45,177 bases of DNA from Deltaproteobacteria bacterium GWA2_45_12 (GCA_001797365.1 MGPH01000059.1:34493-79669); one strand, 5' to 3'. Shown: positions 1-10,856, counted from the stretch's first letter. The notes: a model not told the origin generated them from the sequence alone. Numbers and translations are program-made.

Positions 1-751
1 CAACATCGGCAATAATCCATACCGTGTTAAACAACTGGTTATTGCCATAAACTGGAATAGCTGTTCCGCTGGGATTAGCGAGCCTCCAATCCTCACGATA
101 CCCATTGCCAACCTGCTGTGGTGCCGTCATCGAAACATTAAAGTCATAAGTTGATCCCGGATTGACGGACCCTTGAACACAAACCGAACCGACGCCGCTC
201 ATTCTCGTGCCGGAATTACTTACATACCGAAGACAGGTTCCGTTGTTCCAAGCAAGCGATCCCGTATTTTTCAATGTCCATCGCTTGGTAAAAACCTGAC
301 CCGGAGAAAAATCAGAACCATCTTGATAATTTTCGGTCCAGAAGTCAGCTCCTTCTACAATCGCACTCAGACCATAGTTTCCATAGACATTGCCACAGCA
401 GTAATAAACACGAACATAATAATTCCCTGAATAATTCATCTGAAAGCGAACAGAGTCAGTTTGACCGACACCGCGAGCTGACGAGGCAAGGACAGTTCCA
501 TTACCGTTGGTCACTTGAAGGTCAAAATCGGCATTGGCAGGGACAGTCAGCTTGACTTCTAAAAAGGCACCGGCAGAGAGTGGGGCAATATTGACTCTCC
601 ACCAATCAGTCGTATCGTTAGCCGCTAGGGAATTCTGTATGGTTTGGTTCAGGTTAAAGACATTCGCTGACGCACGATCATGATCAGCAATAACTAATTG
701 CGAAGGGAAAAAAGAAAAAAAGAAGAAAAATAGCCACAGGAACTGCTTCAC
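1..751 (-). CDS. Secreted PPC-like / NBR1-Ig-like domain protein (partial)
   Basis: I translated this reading frame by hand from 751 down to the window edge; the C-terminus lies outside. It starts at GTG with a GAGG Shine-Dalgarno 6 bases upstream and an in-frame stop just before it. Residues 1-22 are a Phe-rich signal peptide. Residues 30-125 look like a bacterial pre-peptidase C-terminal (PPC) beta-sandwich: a DTTDWWRVNI stretch, then SGNYYVRVYY. From about residue 138 the pattern FSPGQVFTKRWTLKNTGSLAW, then VNPGS, VSMTAP and EDWRLANPSG matches the NBR1-type Ig-like (four-Trp) domain. An exported, surface or extracellular protein is inferred; any catalytic domain would lie outside the window. 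The PPC call is weaker than the NBR1-Ig call. Confidence 0.72.
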   Translation of the reverse strand, partial: MKQFLWLFFFFFSFFPSQLVIADHDRASANVFNLNQTIQNSLAANDTTDWWRVNIAPLSAGAFLEVKLTVPANADFDLQVTNGNGTVLASSARGVGQTDSVRFQMNYSGNYYVRVYYCCGNVYGNYGLSAIVEGADFWTENYQDGSDFSPGQVFTKRWTLKNTGSLAWNNGTCLRYVSNSGTRMSGVGSVCVQGSVNPGSTYDFNVSMTAPQQVGNGYREDWRLANPSGTAIPVYGNNQLFNTVWIIADV

Positions 752-867
752 CCGCCACCTCGATTTCTTTTACAAAGATGGGAAGCCTTTAGTCCTCCTT
801 TACGAAGGAGTCAATTCATTTATTAAGCTCAAATTTGGGGTTTATTAAGCTTCAAATTTGGGATGTG
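752..867. repeat. Intergenic region with a twofold AAATTTGGG repeat
   Basis: This short gap between two minus-strand genes holds two direct copies of about 22 bases (roughly 818-862). Each is TTTATTAAGCT followed by CAAATTTGGG, the second with one extra T. The same CAAATTTGGGG core reappears as a perfect palindrome at 3024-3037. No terminator with a T-run is visible. Confidence 0.5.
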
Positions 868-1803
868 TCAAGGCTTCCATTCTTGGGGAGCCCTTGGATA
901 CTTTCCTGAACCACGGAGAGCAAGTCTTAAAAATTCAACAACTTCAGGATCTTCCTTTCCTACAGATGAAGGGTCATATTTATCAGAAGTAGAAAGCTTG
1001 GCCTGAAACTCTTCCCAAAGTCCTGCTTCTTCCAAGCGGGCTCGAGCAAATGAAAGTTTTAGGTCAATGCGTTTGTTCTCTGGCGTGATGAATGGATCAT
1101 ATCTCTCTCCCACGAAATTTGGCGTTGGTTTTTTATAAAAAGGAAAATGATCCGACATGGCATACGACCTAAAAGTTGCCGTGTTTATCTCCTCACCATA
1201 ACGAAAAACTTCGTCTATGGTATCAAACAACGCAAAAATGTTAGACCCGTTTAGATTTTCTATATCTCCAATAATTTTTGTGTTGAACGCATCGAAACGC
1301 GCTTGCTCTTTTGGTGTGAGTTCATGGCGCATCAATATTAATAATTGGAAAAGGGCTTCTCTCCGTTGCTCAAGAGAAGCCTCCTTTGGTAAAGCAAATC
1401 TTGCTGAAGCATTCTTTTTTATAACAACATTGTCACGTATGTGCCCATACTCATGGAATAAGGCACGCTTGATTCCTTTTGCCCCGCTGTCAACGATTGG
1501 GGCGAACTCAATCTTATTTCCATCTGGATTTGCTCGGGCAGAAAATCGTGAGGCATCACGTCTTATTCGAATTTTAATACCAGTCTGAGTTGAAAATTGT
1601 GCAAGAATTTTCACATGATTTGGATTAATCATTTCAAACTCATCTGACAGTGGAATTCTACTTGCTTCAGAGAACAGTTGGTTACAGGCATCCTTGAAAC
1701 GAATATTTTTTCCATTAACAAAGCCACCATTTGGAGCCTCAAGAGTGATATCGGTTTTTTGAATCGCATGACAAACATTTTCTATTTTGTTGGTTGTAGC
1801 CAT
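868..1803 (-). CDS. Uncharacterised protein with HEYGH metalloprotease-like motif
   Basis: I do not recognise a named family for this 311-residue protein. Residues 106-126 read SGAKGIKRALFHEYGHIRDN, so H117, E118 and H121 form the HExxH zinc site typical of gluzincin and related metallopeptidases, in the helix-like context those families use. The preceding strand (NKIEFAPIVD) fits the edge strand that usually flanks such a helix. No signal peptide or membrane segment is seen. It lies 9 bases downstream of the gene ending at 1813, so the two are probably co-transcribed. No clear Shine-Dalgarno precedes its ATG. A peptidase or self-processing role is inference; the third metal ligand cannot be assigned. 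Confidence 0.6.
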   Translation of the reverse strand: MATTNKIENVCHAIQKTDITLEAPNGGFVNGKNIRFKDACNQLFSEASRIPLSDEFEMINPNHVKILAQFSTQTGIKIRIRRDASRFSARANPDGNKIEFAPIVDSGAKGIKRALFHEYGHIRDNVVIKKNASARFALPKEASLEQRREALFQLLILMRHELTPKEQARFDAFNTKIIGDIENLNGSNIFALFDTIDEVFRYGEEINTATFRSYAMSDHFPFYKKPTPNFVGERYDPFITPENKRIDLKLSFARARLEEAGLWEEFQAKLSTSDKYDPSSVGKEDPEVVEFLRLALRGSGKYPRAPQEWKP

Positions 1804-1812
1804 ATGAAAAAC

Positions 1813-2955
1813 TTATAAAAGTTGAACATTCATTAACTGTGCAGGTTTTGCGTTAATAGTTACTTGAATGTTTTTGTTTTCATGAAATCCTTGAAGAAGC
1901 GCGATAGTGCGTAGGGCATGATGGTATTGTTCACGCGCCTTGTCAAAAGAAGGGGCAAGAGTCATACCTTTGCAATGGGGAGTGGTTTCTTTGAGTTCCC
2001 AAGAGCACACTTCAAAATCCTTTGGATTGGGTTCGGGAAAGGTTTCAATGGGTACAAGATAATAGATATTTTGACCGTCTTGTTTAAACGTAATCAAAAG
2101 ACGCGTAACATTAGGGGGGAAATCAAAATTCTTAACCCATTGCTGGACCTCTTTTAAGTTCTTAGGGCCCACCAGTTTATTTTTTTTAGGAATATGAAAA
2201 TTAAAATCATCATCGTACACCACACCTTCGTCGTGAAAATAAATGAGATCCCTGGTTAAAGCCAAATGCTGGGCAAATTTTCCCCTCTCAGAGTAGGTGA
2301 GCAAAATCGGCATTCCGAGTGTCATCGTGTTTATGACTGCTACCATACACTCTACGACCTCCGACGATATATCCCAATAGGTTAATTCCGATTCAGGCAG
2401 TTTAGGTTCCCAGGGTTGATAGAGATGGGGATGAGCTTCCTCAAATGTTTGAGCCTGTACCGCTCTATTTTCTTCTCCATTACGGATAAAAAACAGGAGG
2501 CCTAATGCTGTTTTCGTATATTCCCTTTCAAGATTTAAACGCCAATCAAGTAATTGAGGGAAAGCCCCATAACAGGCACGGATGGTCTTTATGTTTTCAT
2601 CAAATTTCTCTCCAAAATCAAGTCCATCATTTTCAGAGTACAATTTGTATCTTTCCTTAAGGCATTCTTGGACATTGGTATCTTGGTTTGCCGGGGGGGT
2701 AAGAGAGGGTGGCGTTTCAGAAAAAAACCAGGTGCGCGGATAGGCTGTATCTTCTTCAGGATATTTTTGAATAAATTTTTCGAAATCTTCGCGAAGCCTT
2801 TGGGCTTGTGCCATGGGATCATTGCTTAAACATGTTCTAATAGCTTCAGCATTGGTTTGAAGTTGCTTTAATTTTAACTCGGATGATCCTGATTTTTGGA
2901 GATGGATATCTTGATAGTTTTCCTTTTGTAGACAGACAGTTAATTCATTTCCCAT
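1813..2955 (-). CDS. Uncharacterised 380-residue protein
   Basis: I do not recognise this protein. It appears soluble, with no signal peptide. It has a Glu/Lys-rich N-terminal helical region (about residues 1-65), a Pro-rich stretch (TPPSLTPP near 80-90), and a central segment around 205-235 that is hydrophobic and could be buried. The C-terminal third is mixed alpha/beta in composition. The ORF is intact and codon use looks like its neighbours. It immediately precedes the HEYGH-motif gene on the same strand (9-base gap), suggesting a two-gene operon, possibly a substrate, partner or inhibitor of the putative peptidase. That functional link is inference only. Confidence 0.6.
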   Translation of the reverse strand: MGNELTVCLQKENYQDIHLQKSGSSELKLKQLQTNAEAIRTCLSNDPMAQAQRLREDFEKFIQKYPEEDTAYPRTWFFSETPPSLTPPANQDTNVQECLKERYKLYSENDGLDFGEKFDENIKTIRACYGAFPQLLDWRLNLEREYTKTALGLLFFIRNGEENRAVQAQTFEEAHPHLYQPWEPKLPESELTYWDISSEVVECMVAVINTMTLGMPILLTYSERGKFAQHLALTRDLIYFHDEGVVYDDDFNFHIPKKNKLVGPKNLKEVQQWVKNFDFPPNVTRLLITFKQDGQNIYYLVPIETFPEPNPKDFEVCSWELKETTPHCKGMTLAPSFDKAREQYHHALRTIALLQGFHENKNIQVTINAKPAQLMNVQLL

Positions 2956-3059
2956 AATGGCTTGCCTTAATTTTTCTGAAGGTTAAAGGCAAGTCTAAAA
3001 TAGAATAGCCTAAAATAGAATACCCCAAATTTGGGGAAAAGCCATGAGGGAAAAAGAAT
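2956..3059. repeat. Intergenic region with tandem repeat and CCCCAAATTTGGGG palindrome
   Basis: The gap contains two near-identical copies of TAAAATAGAATA (2994-3022), then the perfect 14-base palindrome CCCCAAATTTGGGG (3024-3037). It also holds a loose inverted pair, CTTGCCTTAA and TTAAAGGCAAG. The latter lies just upstream of the 1813-2955 gene. No promoter is confidently assigned. Confidence 0.45.
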
Positions 3060-4184
3060 TTACTCCACCTTAAAGGGGACAATAAGGCTGTCATAGACAT
3101 CATGGTTCTCATCACGAATGATCACTTTTAACTTATAAGAACCTGCTTTTAGGGATTCGATCTTGTTTTGGAACAGGACAATCTCATCGGTGGCCCACGC
3201 TTTTTTGAGGCTGGCAATATTGGGGCTTTGCCATACAGGGTTATCGTCTGCATCCAGAACAAAAAGATCTTCCCCTATGGCAATTTGCCCTGTACGCAAA
3301 TTAAACCCCATCACCTGAAAAGAAGCATAAATAACTTCTCCTTCTTTAAACAAACCGGATTCATTGACAACACCATCAAAACCATTTTTTTTGAGTTGAA
3401 AGGATCTTATTTTGACCGTTTGGGGTTCTACAATCTTGATTTTATCCTCCACTCTTTCAACACGGCCTGTGAGTTCATCGGCTACATCGATGGCAATATG
3501 ATAAGTCCCCGCCTCATCCAACTTTAATGTATTTTCAAAAGTGTAAACCGTCGTATCGCTCTGCTCATCAAAGACCATAAAAGAAGGATTTGAATAGACT
3601 TCCTTTCCCTTGTCATTTTTGACTGTAATCCCCTCTTTCACCTTGATACGCCCATTGATCCGGTGCAAACGTCCCAAAACGAGTTTGATGAAAATATCTT
3701 CCCCCAGCTCATATTCATGACTTTCATTGAGAGGCCCTATGCTTGACTCCGAATGAAACGTAAAATTAACTAATTCAAGAGGGATGAGGCTGAGCTCGGT
3801 TTTGCCTTCAATCCTTAAAACAGCGTCATTAATAAGCCAGATGCCATTTTCCTGATACAACCACACTTCAGCTTCACCCTGGTCAGTTTGTCCAATTACT
3901 TTGAATTCAATATGGGCTTCGGCCCAGTTTTTTTCTTGATGGACATTCCAACGGGGAAAATGCCCCAAAGAAATAATGGGCCCAATGGCATCTACGATTT
4001 CGGGGCTTCCTGTAACCAGGGTGGCACTTAATTTATAAGGGATGGAGGCTTTAAACCGAAAAACACGGACTAAATAGGCTGAACCCAAAACAAGGGCTAC
4101 AAGTAAGAAAATCAAACCTACTTTAAAAGTTCGTGATGGCTGCATGAATTGCTTATTATGCAAGATTCCTTCTCTTATGCCCAC
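3060..4184 (-). CDS. Membrane-anchored protein, Coa1-like domain plus Ig-like domains
   Basis: This 374-residue protein has one N-terminal membrane segment (about residues 21-42, VGLIFLLVALVLGSAYLV) and an exported remainder. Residues 51-127 resemble the Coa1/Tim21-like domain found in bacterial membrane proteins: TGSPEIVDAIGPIISLGHF, then an alternating beta pattern ending NGIWLINDAVLRIEG. The rest (about 135-374) looks like two beta-sandwich Ig-like repeats, each ending in a strand such as AGTYHIAIDV or AGSYKLKVIIRDE. The start is ambiguous: an internal ATG at 4145 (MQPSRTFKVG) also keeps the anchor, and neither has a good Shine-Dalgarno. The Coa1 assignment is by remembered pattern, and a role in respiratory-complex assembly is not supported by neighbours. 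Confidence 0.6.
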   Translation of the reverse strand: MGIREGILHNKQFMQPSRTFKVGLIFLLVALVLGSAYLVRVFRFKASIPYKLSATLVTGSPEIVDAIGPIISLGHFPRWNVHQEKNWAEAHIEFKVIGQTDQGEAEVWLYQENGIWLINDAVLRIEGKTELSLIPLELVNFTFHSESSIGPLNESHEYELGEDIFIKLVLGRLHRINGRIKVKEGITVKNDKGKEVYSNPSFMVFDEQSDTTVYTFENTLKLDEAGTYHIAIDVADELTGRVERVEDKIKIVEPQTVKIRSFQLKKNGFDGVVNESGLFKEGEVIYASFQVMGFNLRTGQIAIGEDLFVLDADDNPVWQSPNIASLKKAWATDEIVLFQNKIESLKAGSYKLKVIIRDENHDVYDSLIVPFKVE

Positions 4185-4212
4185 GATTTTTTAAAGTAAG
4201 ATGAAATGGAGG

Positions 4213-4268
4213 AAAAAAATAAAAAGCCCGCTGGTTTCGAGTAAACTCTCCACCAACGGGCCTTTTTT
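4213..4268. terminator. Bidirectional intrinsic terminator
   Basis: A 10-bp stem, GCCCGCTGGT (4226-4235) paired with ACCAACGGGC (4252-4261), is flanked by A-rich sequence on the left (a U-run when read on the minus strand) and TTTTTT on the right. It lies downstream of the phasin-like gene on the minus strand and therefore terminates it. In this orientation it also separates that gene from the one beginning at 4184. Confidence 0.85.
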
Positions 4269-4294
4269 AGAGGGAGGTAGCTTTTAAAAAACGA

Positions 4295-4807
4295 TTAAGC
4301 AGCCTGTTTGGAAAGATTTTCGATCTTCTTTTCCAAACCCTTTATTTTGCGAGAAAGGCTTTCAACTTCATCTTTGGAAGGGATACGAAGCACATTTAAT
4401 ACCTGCTTACGTGTATCCACAGCCTTCTCACGGGCAATTTCAACAATTTCAAGATGCTGAACCTTTTCGACAATCTGGTCAATACCTTCACGGACTTCTT
4501 TAAGAACCCCATTGGCCTTGCCCAAATCAAACTTCTTAAGCTTTAACAAAACATCATCAGCAATTTTACGAACTTCTTTGGTAATGACTTCTGTTTTTTC
4601 AGAGGCCTTGGAATAAACTTCAGAGGCACTGATTTTTTCCAAAATTTCTTCAAGATTTTTACGAATAATGCGGCTTGATTCTTCGCCACGTTTCATAAAC
4701 TTGTTAACGGCTTTTTCAACCTCAGTTTCAAATTTACCGATGGCTTTGTTTATTTGATTAAAACGATTTTTTAAAAACTTTTTGTGATTTTTATTTTTGG
4801 CAACCAT
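4295..4807 (-). CDS. Phasin-like coiled-coil protein
   Basis: This Lys/Glu-rich, almost wholly helical 170-residue protein resembles phasins, the small amphipathic proteins that coat polyhydroxyalkanoate granules. The most telling part is the C-terminus, about residues 142-168 (RIPSKDEVESLSRKIKGLEKK), which matches the PhaF/PhaI-type 'P-x-K-x-x-V-x-x-L' heptad tail. No signal peptide or membrane segment is present. The start is well supported: a GGGGAG Shine-Dalgarno sits 5 bases before ATG. A TTGACA hexamer lies upstream at 4887-4892, but no convincing -10 is spaced from it. It is a single-gene unit ended by the strong terminator at 4213-4268. No PHA synthase is nearby, so a role as a generic coiled-coil or nucleoid-associated protein remains possible. 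Confidence 0.65.
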   Translation of the reverse strand: MVAKNKNHKKFLKNRFNQINKAIGKFETEVEKAVNKFMKRGEESSRIIRKNLEEILEKISASEVYSKASEKTEVITKEVRKIADDVLLKLKKFDLGKANGVLKEVREGIDQIVEKVQHLEIVEIAREKAVDTRKQVLNVLRIPSKDEVESLSRKIKGLEKKIENLSKQAA

Positions 4808-4954
4808 AAATTCTCCCCGTTTAAAAATTTTTTAATTTCCTCTCAACCAACCAACGGTTTCTTGAGTAACACAACGCGTCAAAAATTGTCAACACAAAAA
4901 ATAACGCGCCGCATAAAAAAGAAAAATATTGTCTAACTAACTCATTTTATTGAG

Positions 4955-6661
4955 CTATATAATAGAATGGATATCTTTGATATGAAGAACTACTTGAGGG
5001 TCACCAAAATAAGTATCTAAATTTAAAGTGTAAGCAACATCTGCCTTTTCTCCCAAACTTGAATGGTATTTCCCCATTTTAAAGGCCATGGCTCTACACC
5101 TAGCCTCTTCTTGTTGTAGATCAAATTTTAAATGATCCGTTCCCACAATTTTGGCAGAACGAATCGTATTATTGGTGGAAACAAAAACAGGCTGGGGATT
5201 TCCTTCACCATAAGGTTCCAACAATTGTAATTCTTTTAAAAGTTGAACATGAATTTCTTTAAGTGACAAATGAGCATCCACACGAAGATGGGGTTTTAAA
5301 TCATCCGAGGAAACCCGGCTTTTGACGGCTTCTTCAAAAGCAGCAACAAAGGAATGCAAATTTTCTTTGGTTAAACTGAGCCCCGCGGCAGCCTTGTGTC
5401 CCCCACATTTTATCAAGTGCTCTTGGCAAGTTCTTAACAGGTCAACCATGGACAAGCCCCCAAAGGAACGGGCCGAACCTTTAAGATTGGGGCCATCCAG
5501 ACCCAATAAGATAACCGGTTTACTATATTTTGAAACCAACCGTGAGGCGACAATGCCAATCACTCCCGGATGCCACAACTCATGAAACAGGACCAGACTC
5601 AGCTTTTTGGAATAATCAGCATTAGACTCAACAAGAGAAATAGCTTGGTCCAAAATATCCTGTTCGATTTTTCTTCTTTCGGCATTGGCTTTTTCCAGAC
5701 TGTCCGCATAGGGGAGCGCCTCGTCTTCACTAGAGGCTGTCAGCATCCTGAAACCTGTCATGGCATCATATAAGCGGCCCCCTGCATTAATACGAGGACC
5801 TAACCGAAACCCCAAAGAAGTCGCATCGGCATCCTCCCCCACCTGGGCTTTTACTTTCAAAACACGCAATCCTGGCCAGAATGTCTTTCTTAATTGACCC
5901 AATCCGTTCCTGACCAAAATACGATTGACTCCGGTTAATGGGACCACATCAGCCACGGTGGCCAAGGCCACCAGATCAAGAAATTTTTTCAGATTGGGTT
6001 CGGGTCGGTTTGAAAAATGCCCCTTCTCCCTTAGCGCTTGACGCAAAGCCATGACGAAAAAAAAGGCGACACCCGTTCCACAAATCTGTTTAGCCGGGAA
6101 AGAGCAGTCGCTTCTTTTTGGATTAAGAACAGCCAAGGCTTCAGGCAATTGAGAAGAAGCTTCATGATGGTCGGTAATAATAAGATCCAAATTCAAGTCG
6201 CGACAAAAGAGGGCTTCTTGGTGGGCCACAATCCCGTTGTCAACTGTGATGACAATTTTTGTCCCGTCATTTTTTAATTTTTGAAGGGCTTGCTTGTTTA
6301 AGGAATATCCCTCCTTCAACCGGTGGGGAATATACACATGCACGGGAAAACCGATCTCTTTAAAAAAAAGAAACAAAAGGGAGGACGCAACCGTCCCATC
6401 CACATCATAGTCACCATAAACGGTTATTTTCTCGCCAGCATCCATGGCTTTTAAAATGCGTGCCACAGCCACGTCCATGCTTGCCAACAAAAAAGGATTG
6501 GGGAGATCCTTCAAGTCGGCAAAAAGAAAATCCCGGGCTTGATCCAAACTTGTAATTCCACGGTTATAAAGAAGGGAGGCAACTAAAGGCGACAGCTTAA
6601 GCTGGTCGGCAAAGTTTCTAATTTCTTCCTGGTTAAGCTGTGGAAGAGACCATTTTTTCAT
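4955..6661 (-). CDS. recJ: Single-stranded-DNA-specific exonuclease RecJ
   Basis: RecJ degrades single-stranded DNA 5' to 3' in recombination, mismatch repair and replication-fork processing. The 568-residue product has the DHH phosphoesterase core: YGDYDVDGT with D84, D86 and D88, ITVDNG near 138-143, and the DHH signature at 164-166 (ITDHHEAS). It then has GPRINAGGRL (288-297), WHPGVIGIVASRL (363-375) and the DHHA1 motif GGHKAAAGL (420-428). The C-terminus carries the OB-fold region. I chose the ATG at 6661, which overlaps the secF stop as ATGA and begins MKKWSLPQ as in homologues. The frame is open 40 codons further upstream, but only as an out-of-frame reading of secF. It is the last gene of the tgt-yajC-secD-secF unit and probably translationally coupled. 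Confidence 0.95.
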   Translation of the reverse strand: MKKWSLPQLNQEEIRNFADQLKLSPLVASLLYNRGITSLDQARDFLFADLKDLPNPFLLASMDVAVARILKAMDAGEKITVYGDYDVDGTVASSLLFLFFKEIGFPVHVYIPHRLKEGYSLNKQALQKLKNDGTKIVITVDNGIVAHQEALFCRDLNLDLIITDHHEASSQLPEALAVLNPKRSDCSFPAKQICGTGVAFFFVMALRQALREKGHFSNRPEPNLKKFLDLVALATVADVVPLTGVNRILVRNGLGQLRKTFWPGLRVLKVKAQVGEDADATSLGFRLGPRINAGGRLYDAMTGFRMLTASSEDEALPYADSLEKANAERRKIEQDILDQAISLVESNADYSKKLSLVLFHELWHPGVIGIVASRLVSKYSKPVILLGLDGPNLKGSARSFGGLSMVDLLRTCQEHLIKCGGHKAAAGLSLTKENLHSFVAAFEEAVKSRVSSDDLKPHLRVDAHLSLKEIHVQLLKELQLLEPYGEGNPQPVFVSTNNTIRSAKIVGTDHLKFDLQQEEARCRAMAFKMGKYHSSLGEKADVAYTLNLDTYFGDPQVVLHIKDIHSII

Positions 6662-7605
6662 TTTTTCTTGGAGTGACGTTGAAGCCCATGGTGAGGGAAA
6701 ATCTTTTGCAACCCCAAATAAACAGGAGATGCAATGAAAATCGTGGAATAGCTGCCAAAAACAATCCCCAACAACATGCAAAAAGCAAAATCATGAAGAA
6801 CCGGCCCCCCTATAAGAAACACCACCAACAAAACAAAAAACACAGTCAGTGAAGTGACAATAGTGCGGGACAATGTTTCAGTAAGGGACTGATTAATTAC
6901 CTGAGTCAAAGGGATGGATGCAGGAAGTTTTTTTAAATTTTCGCGAACACGATCATAAATGACGATGGTATCGTTAACCGAATACCCAGTAATGGTAAGC
7001 AACGCTGCCAAAATGGGCAAATTAAATTCCTTCCCCAAAAGGGCAAAAAAACCAATGGGAATAACAATATCGTGAATCAAGGCCACAATGGCACCAGGGG
7101 CAAACAGAAAATCAAATCGTATTCCCACATACACCAAAATAAGAACCCAAGTTAAAACAACGGCAAAAACCCCGCGTTTCCTCAGTTCAGCCCCTACCTT
7201 GGGGCCCACGTTTTCTTCTGAAACAAGTTCCGCCTGGGCATCGAGGGTCTTTAATTTTGAGGTAATTTCATCAGTCACATTACGACCATCAATGGCCTTT
7301 GTCTTTATAAGAAACTGGCGTTTGGAACTTTCTCCAAAACTAACCACCTGAACATCACCCAAGCCAAGCCCTTCAATTTGACCACGAATATTTCCTTCAT
7401 TTAAATCACCACTAAATTGATAGACAAGCTTAATACCTCCCAAAAAATCAACACCGTAATTGAGACCTTTGGTGAACAAAAGATACAAACTGGCCACAAA
7501 AAAGAAAATGGAAATGGCCATGAAATGCCATTTATAGTTTAAAAAATGGAAAACCTTTCGTTCTGCTTTTGAACCAGGTTCTGACTGTGAATTTTGTTGC
7601 TTCAT
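6658..7605 (-). CDS. secF: Protein-export membrane protein SecF
   Basis: SecF partners SecD in the inner-membrane complex that uses the proton motive force to help complete SecYEG/SecA protein export. The 315-residue protein has the expected six-helix layout. The first membrane segment (about 27-45) leads to the GLNYGVDFLGGIKL motif, a periplasmic domain follows to about residue 130, and five further hydrophobic segments come after. The conserved fourth-segment signature GYSVNDTIVIYDRVREN is at 207-223. secD ends 4 bases upstream and recJ overlaps downstream by ATGA, so the genes form one transcript. The C-terminal tail is Lys-rich and the length is normal for the family. Confidence 0.96.
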   Translation of the reverse strand: MKQQNSQSEPGSKAERKVFHFLNYKWHFMAISIFFFVASLYLLFTKGLNYGVDFLGGIKLVYQFSGDLNEGNIRGQIEGLGLGDVQVVSFGESSKRQFLIKTKAIDGRNVTDEITSKLKTLDAQAELVSEENVGPKVGAELRKRGVFAVVLTWVLILVYVGIRFDFLFAPGAIVALIHDIVIPIGFFALLGKEFNLPILAALLTITGYSVNDTIVIYDRVRENLKKLPASIPLTQVINQSLTETLSRTIVTSLTVFFVLLVVFLIGGPVLHDFAFCMLLGIVFGSYSTIFIASPVYLGLQKIFPHHGLQRHSKKK

Positions 7606-7609
7606 TATT

Positions 7610-9303
7610 TTAAATGCTCACTTTCTGTATTTTTTTGCCATAAACAAAATAATCATACATCAACCGCGTCACCACAATGGCTGTGAACATGGTGGTTAAA
7701 ATCCCGATGGAAAGGGTTGTTGCAAAACCTTTGATGGGCCCCGTGCCGAACTGATACAAAACAATACCGGAAATAAGAGTGGTGATGTTTGAGTCGACAA
7801 TGGCGGACATGGCATTATCGTACCCGCTTTCAATGATGGAGCGCGCTGTTTTCCCCAGCCTTTGCTCTTCACGCATGCGTTCAAAAATAATGATGTTGGC
7901 ATCAACAGCCATCCCCATGGTAAGGACAATCCCCGCCAAACCAGGCAAGCTTAAAGAAGCCTGAAACAGGGCCATGATGGCAAAAAGAAAAACAATGTTT
8001 AAAATGAGGGCGATGTTGGCAATAATTCCACCCAGTTTGTAGTAAATCATCATAAAAACAATCACCACAAAAGCCGCCACCATGATGGAGGTAAGCCCCA
8101 TTTTAATGGAGTCTTTTCCTAAAGAAGGCCCCACAACCGTTTTATTCACGACATTTAAGGAAGCTGGCAAAGCTCCTTCTCGTAAAACAAGGGCCAAATC
8201 TTCGGCTTCTTTTAGAAGGGATTTATAATCACCATATCCAAGGGTGATCTGAGCCTGCCCTGTCAAAATGGGTTCGTTAATGACGGGCGCTGTCACCAGA
8301 ACTCCATCAAGCAAAATAGCCAACCGTTCTCTGACGTGGTTTTTGGTAAGTTCACCAAAATTTTTGGAACCTACGTTGTTAAAATTAAGGCTTACATGGG
8401 GTTCATTATTGGAAATACCTACACGCGCATCTTGCAACATATCGCCTGAAACATCCGTACGTTTTTTAACAAGATAAGGAATGCCTTTTGTAATTTGGTG
8501 AGAAACGGAGTCACGTTCAAGTTCAAAAACAACCTCGGCATCCTCAGGGATTTTACCCTGGAGAACCGTATTTATTTTTTCAACGGCTTGTTTGGAATAA
8601 TCGTTTTGTACCCCAATCTGGGAAAAGGCTTCTTTGACAAGGCCATCCAAATTTGTTTTTTCGGCATCATCCACCAGTTTAAATTCAAGCAAACCCGTTT
8701 TTTTCACGATATCAATGACGCGGTCGGGGTCTTTAAGCCCAGGCAATTCAATGACAAGCCTTTGATCCCCCTGCCTTTGGATGGAAGCTTCCGATACACC
8801 AAAACGGTCAATGCGATTACGCACGGCTTCTTCTGCCTGCTTTAAGGTTTCTTCTTTCAAGCGCGACACATAAGGATCAGCCAATTTTAGCTCGAACCCG
8901 TTTTCAACGGATTCCCCTTTGACAAAAATATCCCCAAAAATGTCCTTGAGTTTATTTATAAAGTCGGAAGATTGGCTTGAAGGAATTTGAACACGAACGT
9001 TATTTGTAGGGTCCATGCGTGAAAGCTTAAGATCGGCAAAAGTCTCTTTGGGAAAAGACCGTTCCATTTCGGCAATCAGCAGATCGACACGGTTTTTTAA
9101 TGAATCATCAAGATCGACATCCATTTCAAGGTAGAGCCCCCCTCTTAAGTCCAAACCAAGGTTCAAAATTTTCTGGGGGAAAAATTTTTGCCAGCTTTTT
9201 TGCCCTGAACCGGAAATCCCCCAAAAGGAAGGAATCAAGATATAAATGGACAAAACAACCAAAGCCAAAGTGGTTGCACTTTTTAACTTCCAATTGGAAT
9301 TCA

Positions 9304-9304
<1 letters not shown>
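7610..9304 (-). CDS. secD: Protein-export membrane protein SecD
   Basis: SecD forms the SecDF proton-driven export motor. The 564-residue protein starts with a membrane segment (about 8-28). The family hallmark LGLDLRGGLYLEMD (49-62) and a long periplasmic P1 region follow, including the base segment NRIDRFGVSEASIQRQG. Next come LPG and TGLLEF, then the membrane domain with MAVDANIIIFERMREE at 465-480, where the Asp is the conserved proton-relay residue. The ATG overlaps the last base of the yajC stop (TGATG). An AAGGAG Shine-Dalgarno 5 bases upstream fixes the start. Confidence 0.97.

Positions 9305-10856
<1,552 letters not shown>

Noticed and set aside
6662-6781. N-terminal extension of recJ by 40 codons
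   Set aside because: It is secF read in another frame, and the ATGA overlap start gives the normal RecJ N-terminus.
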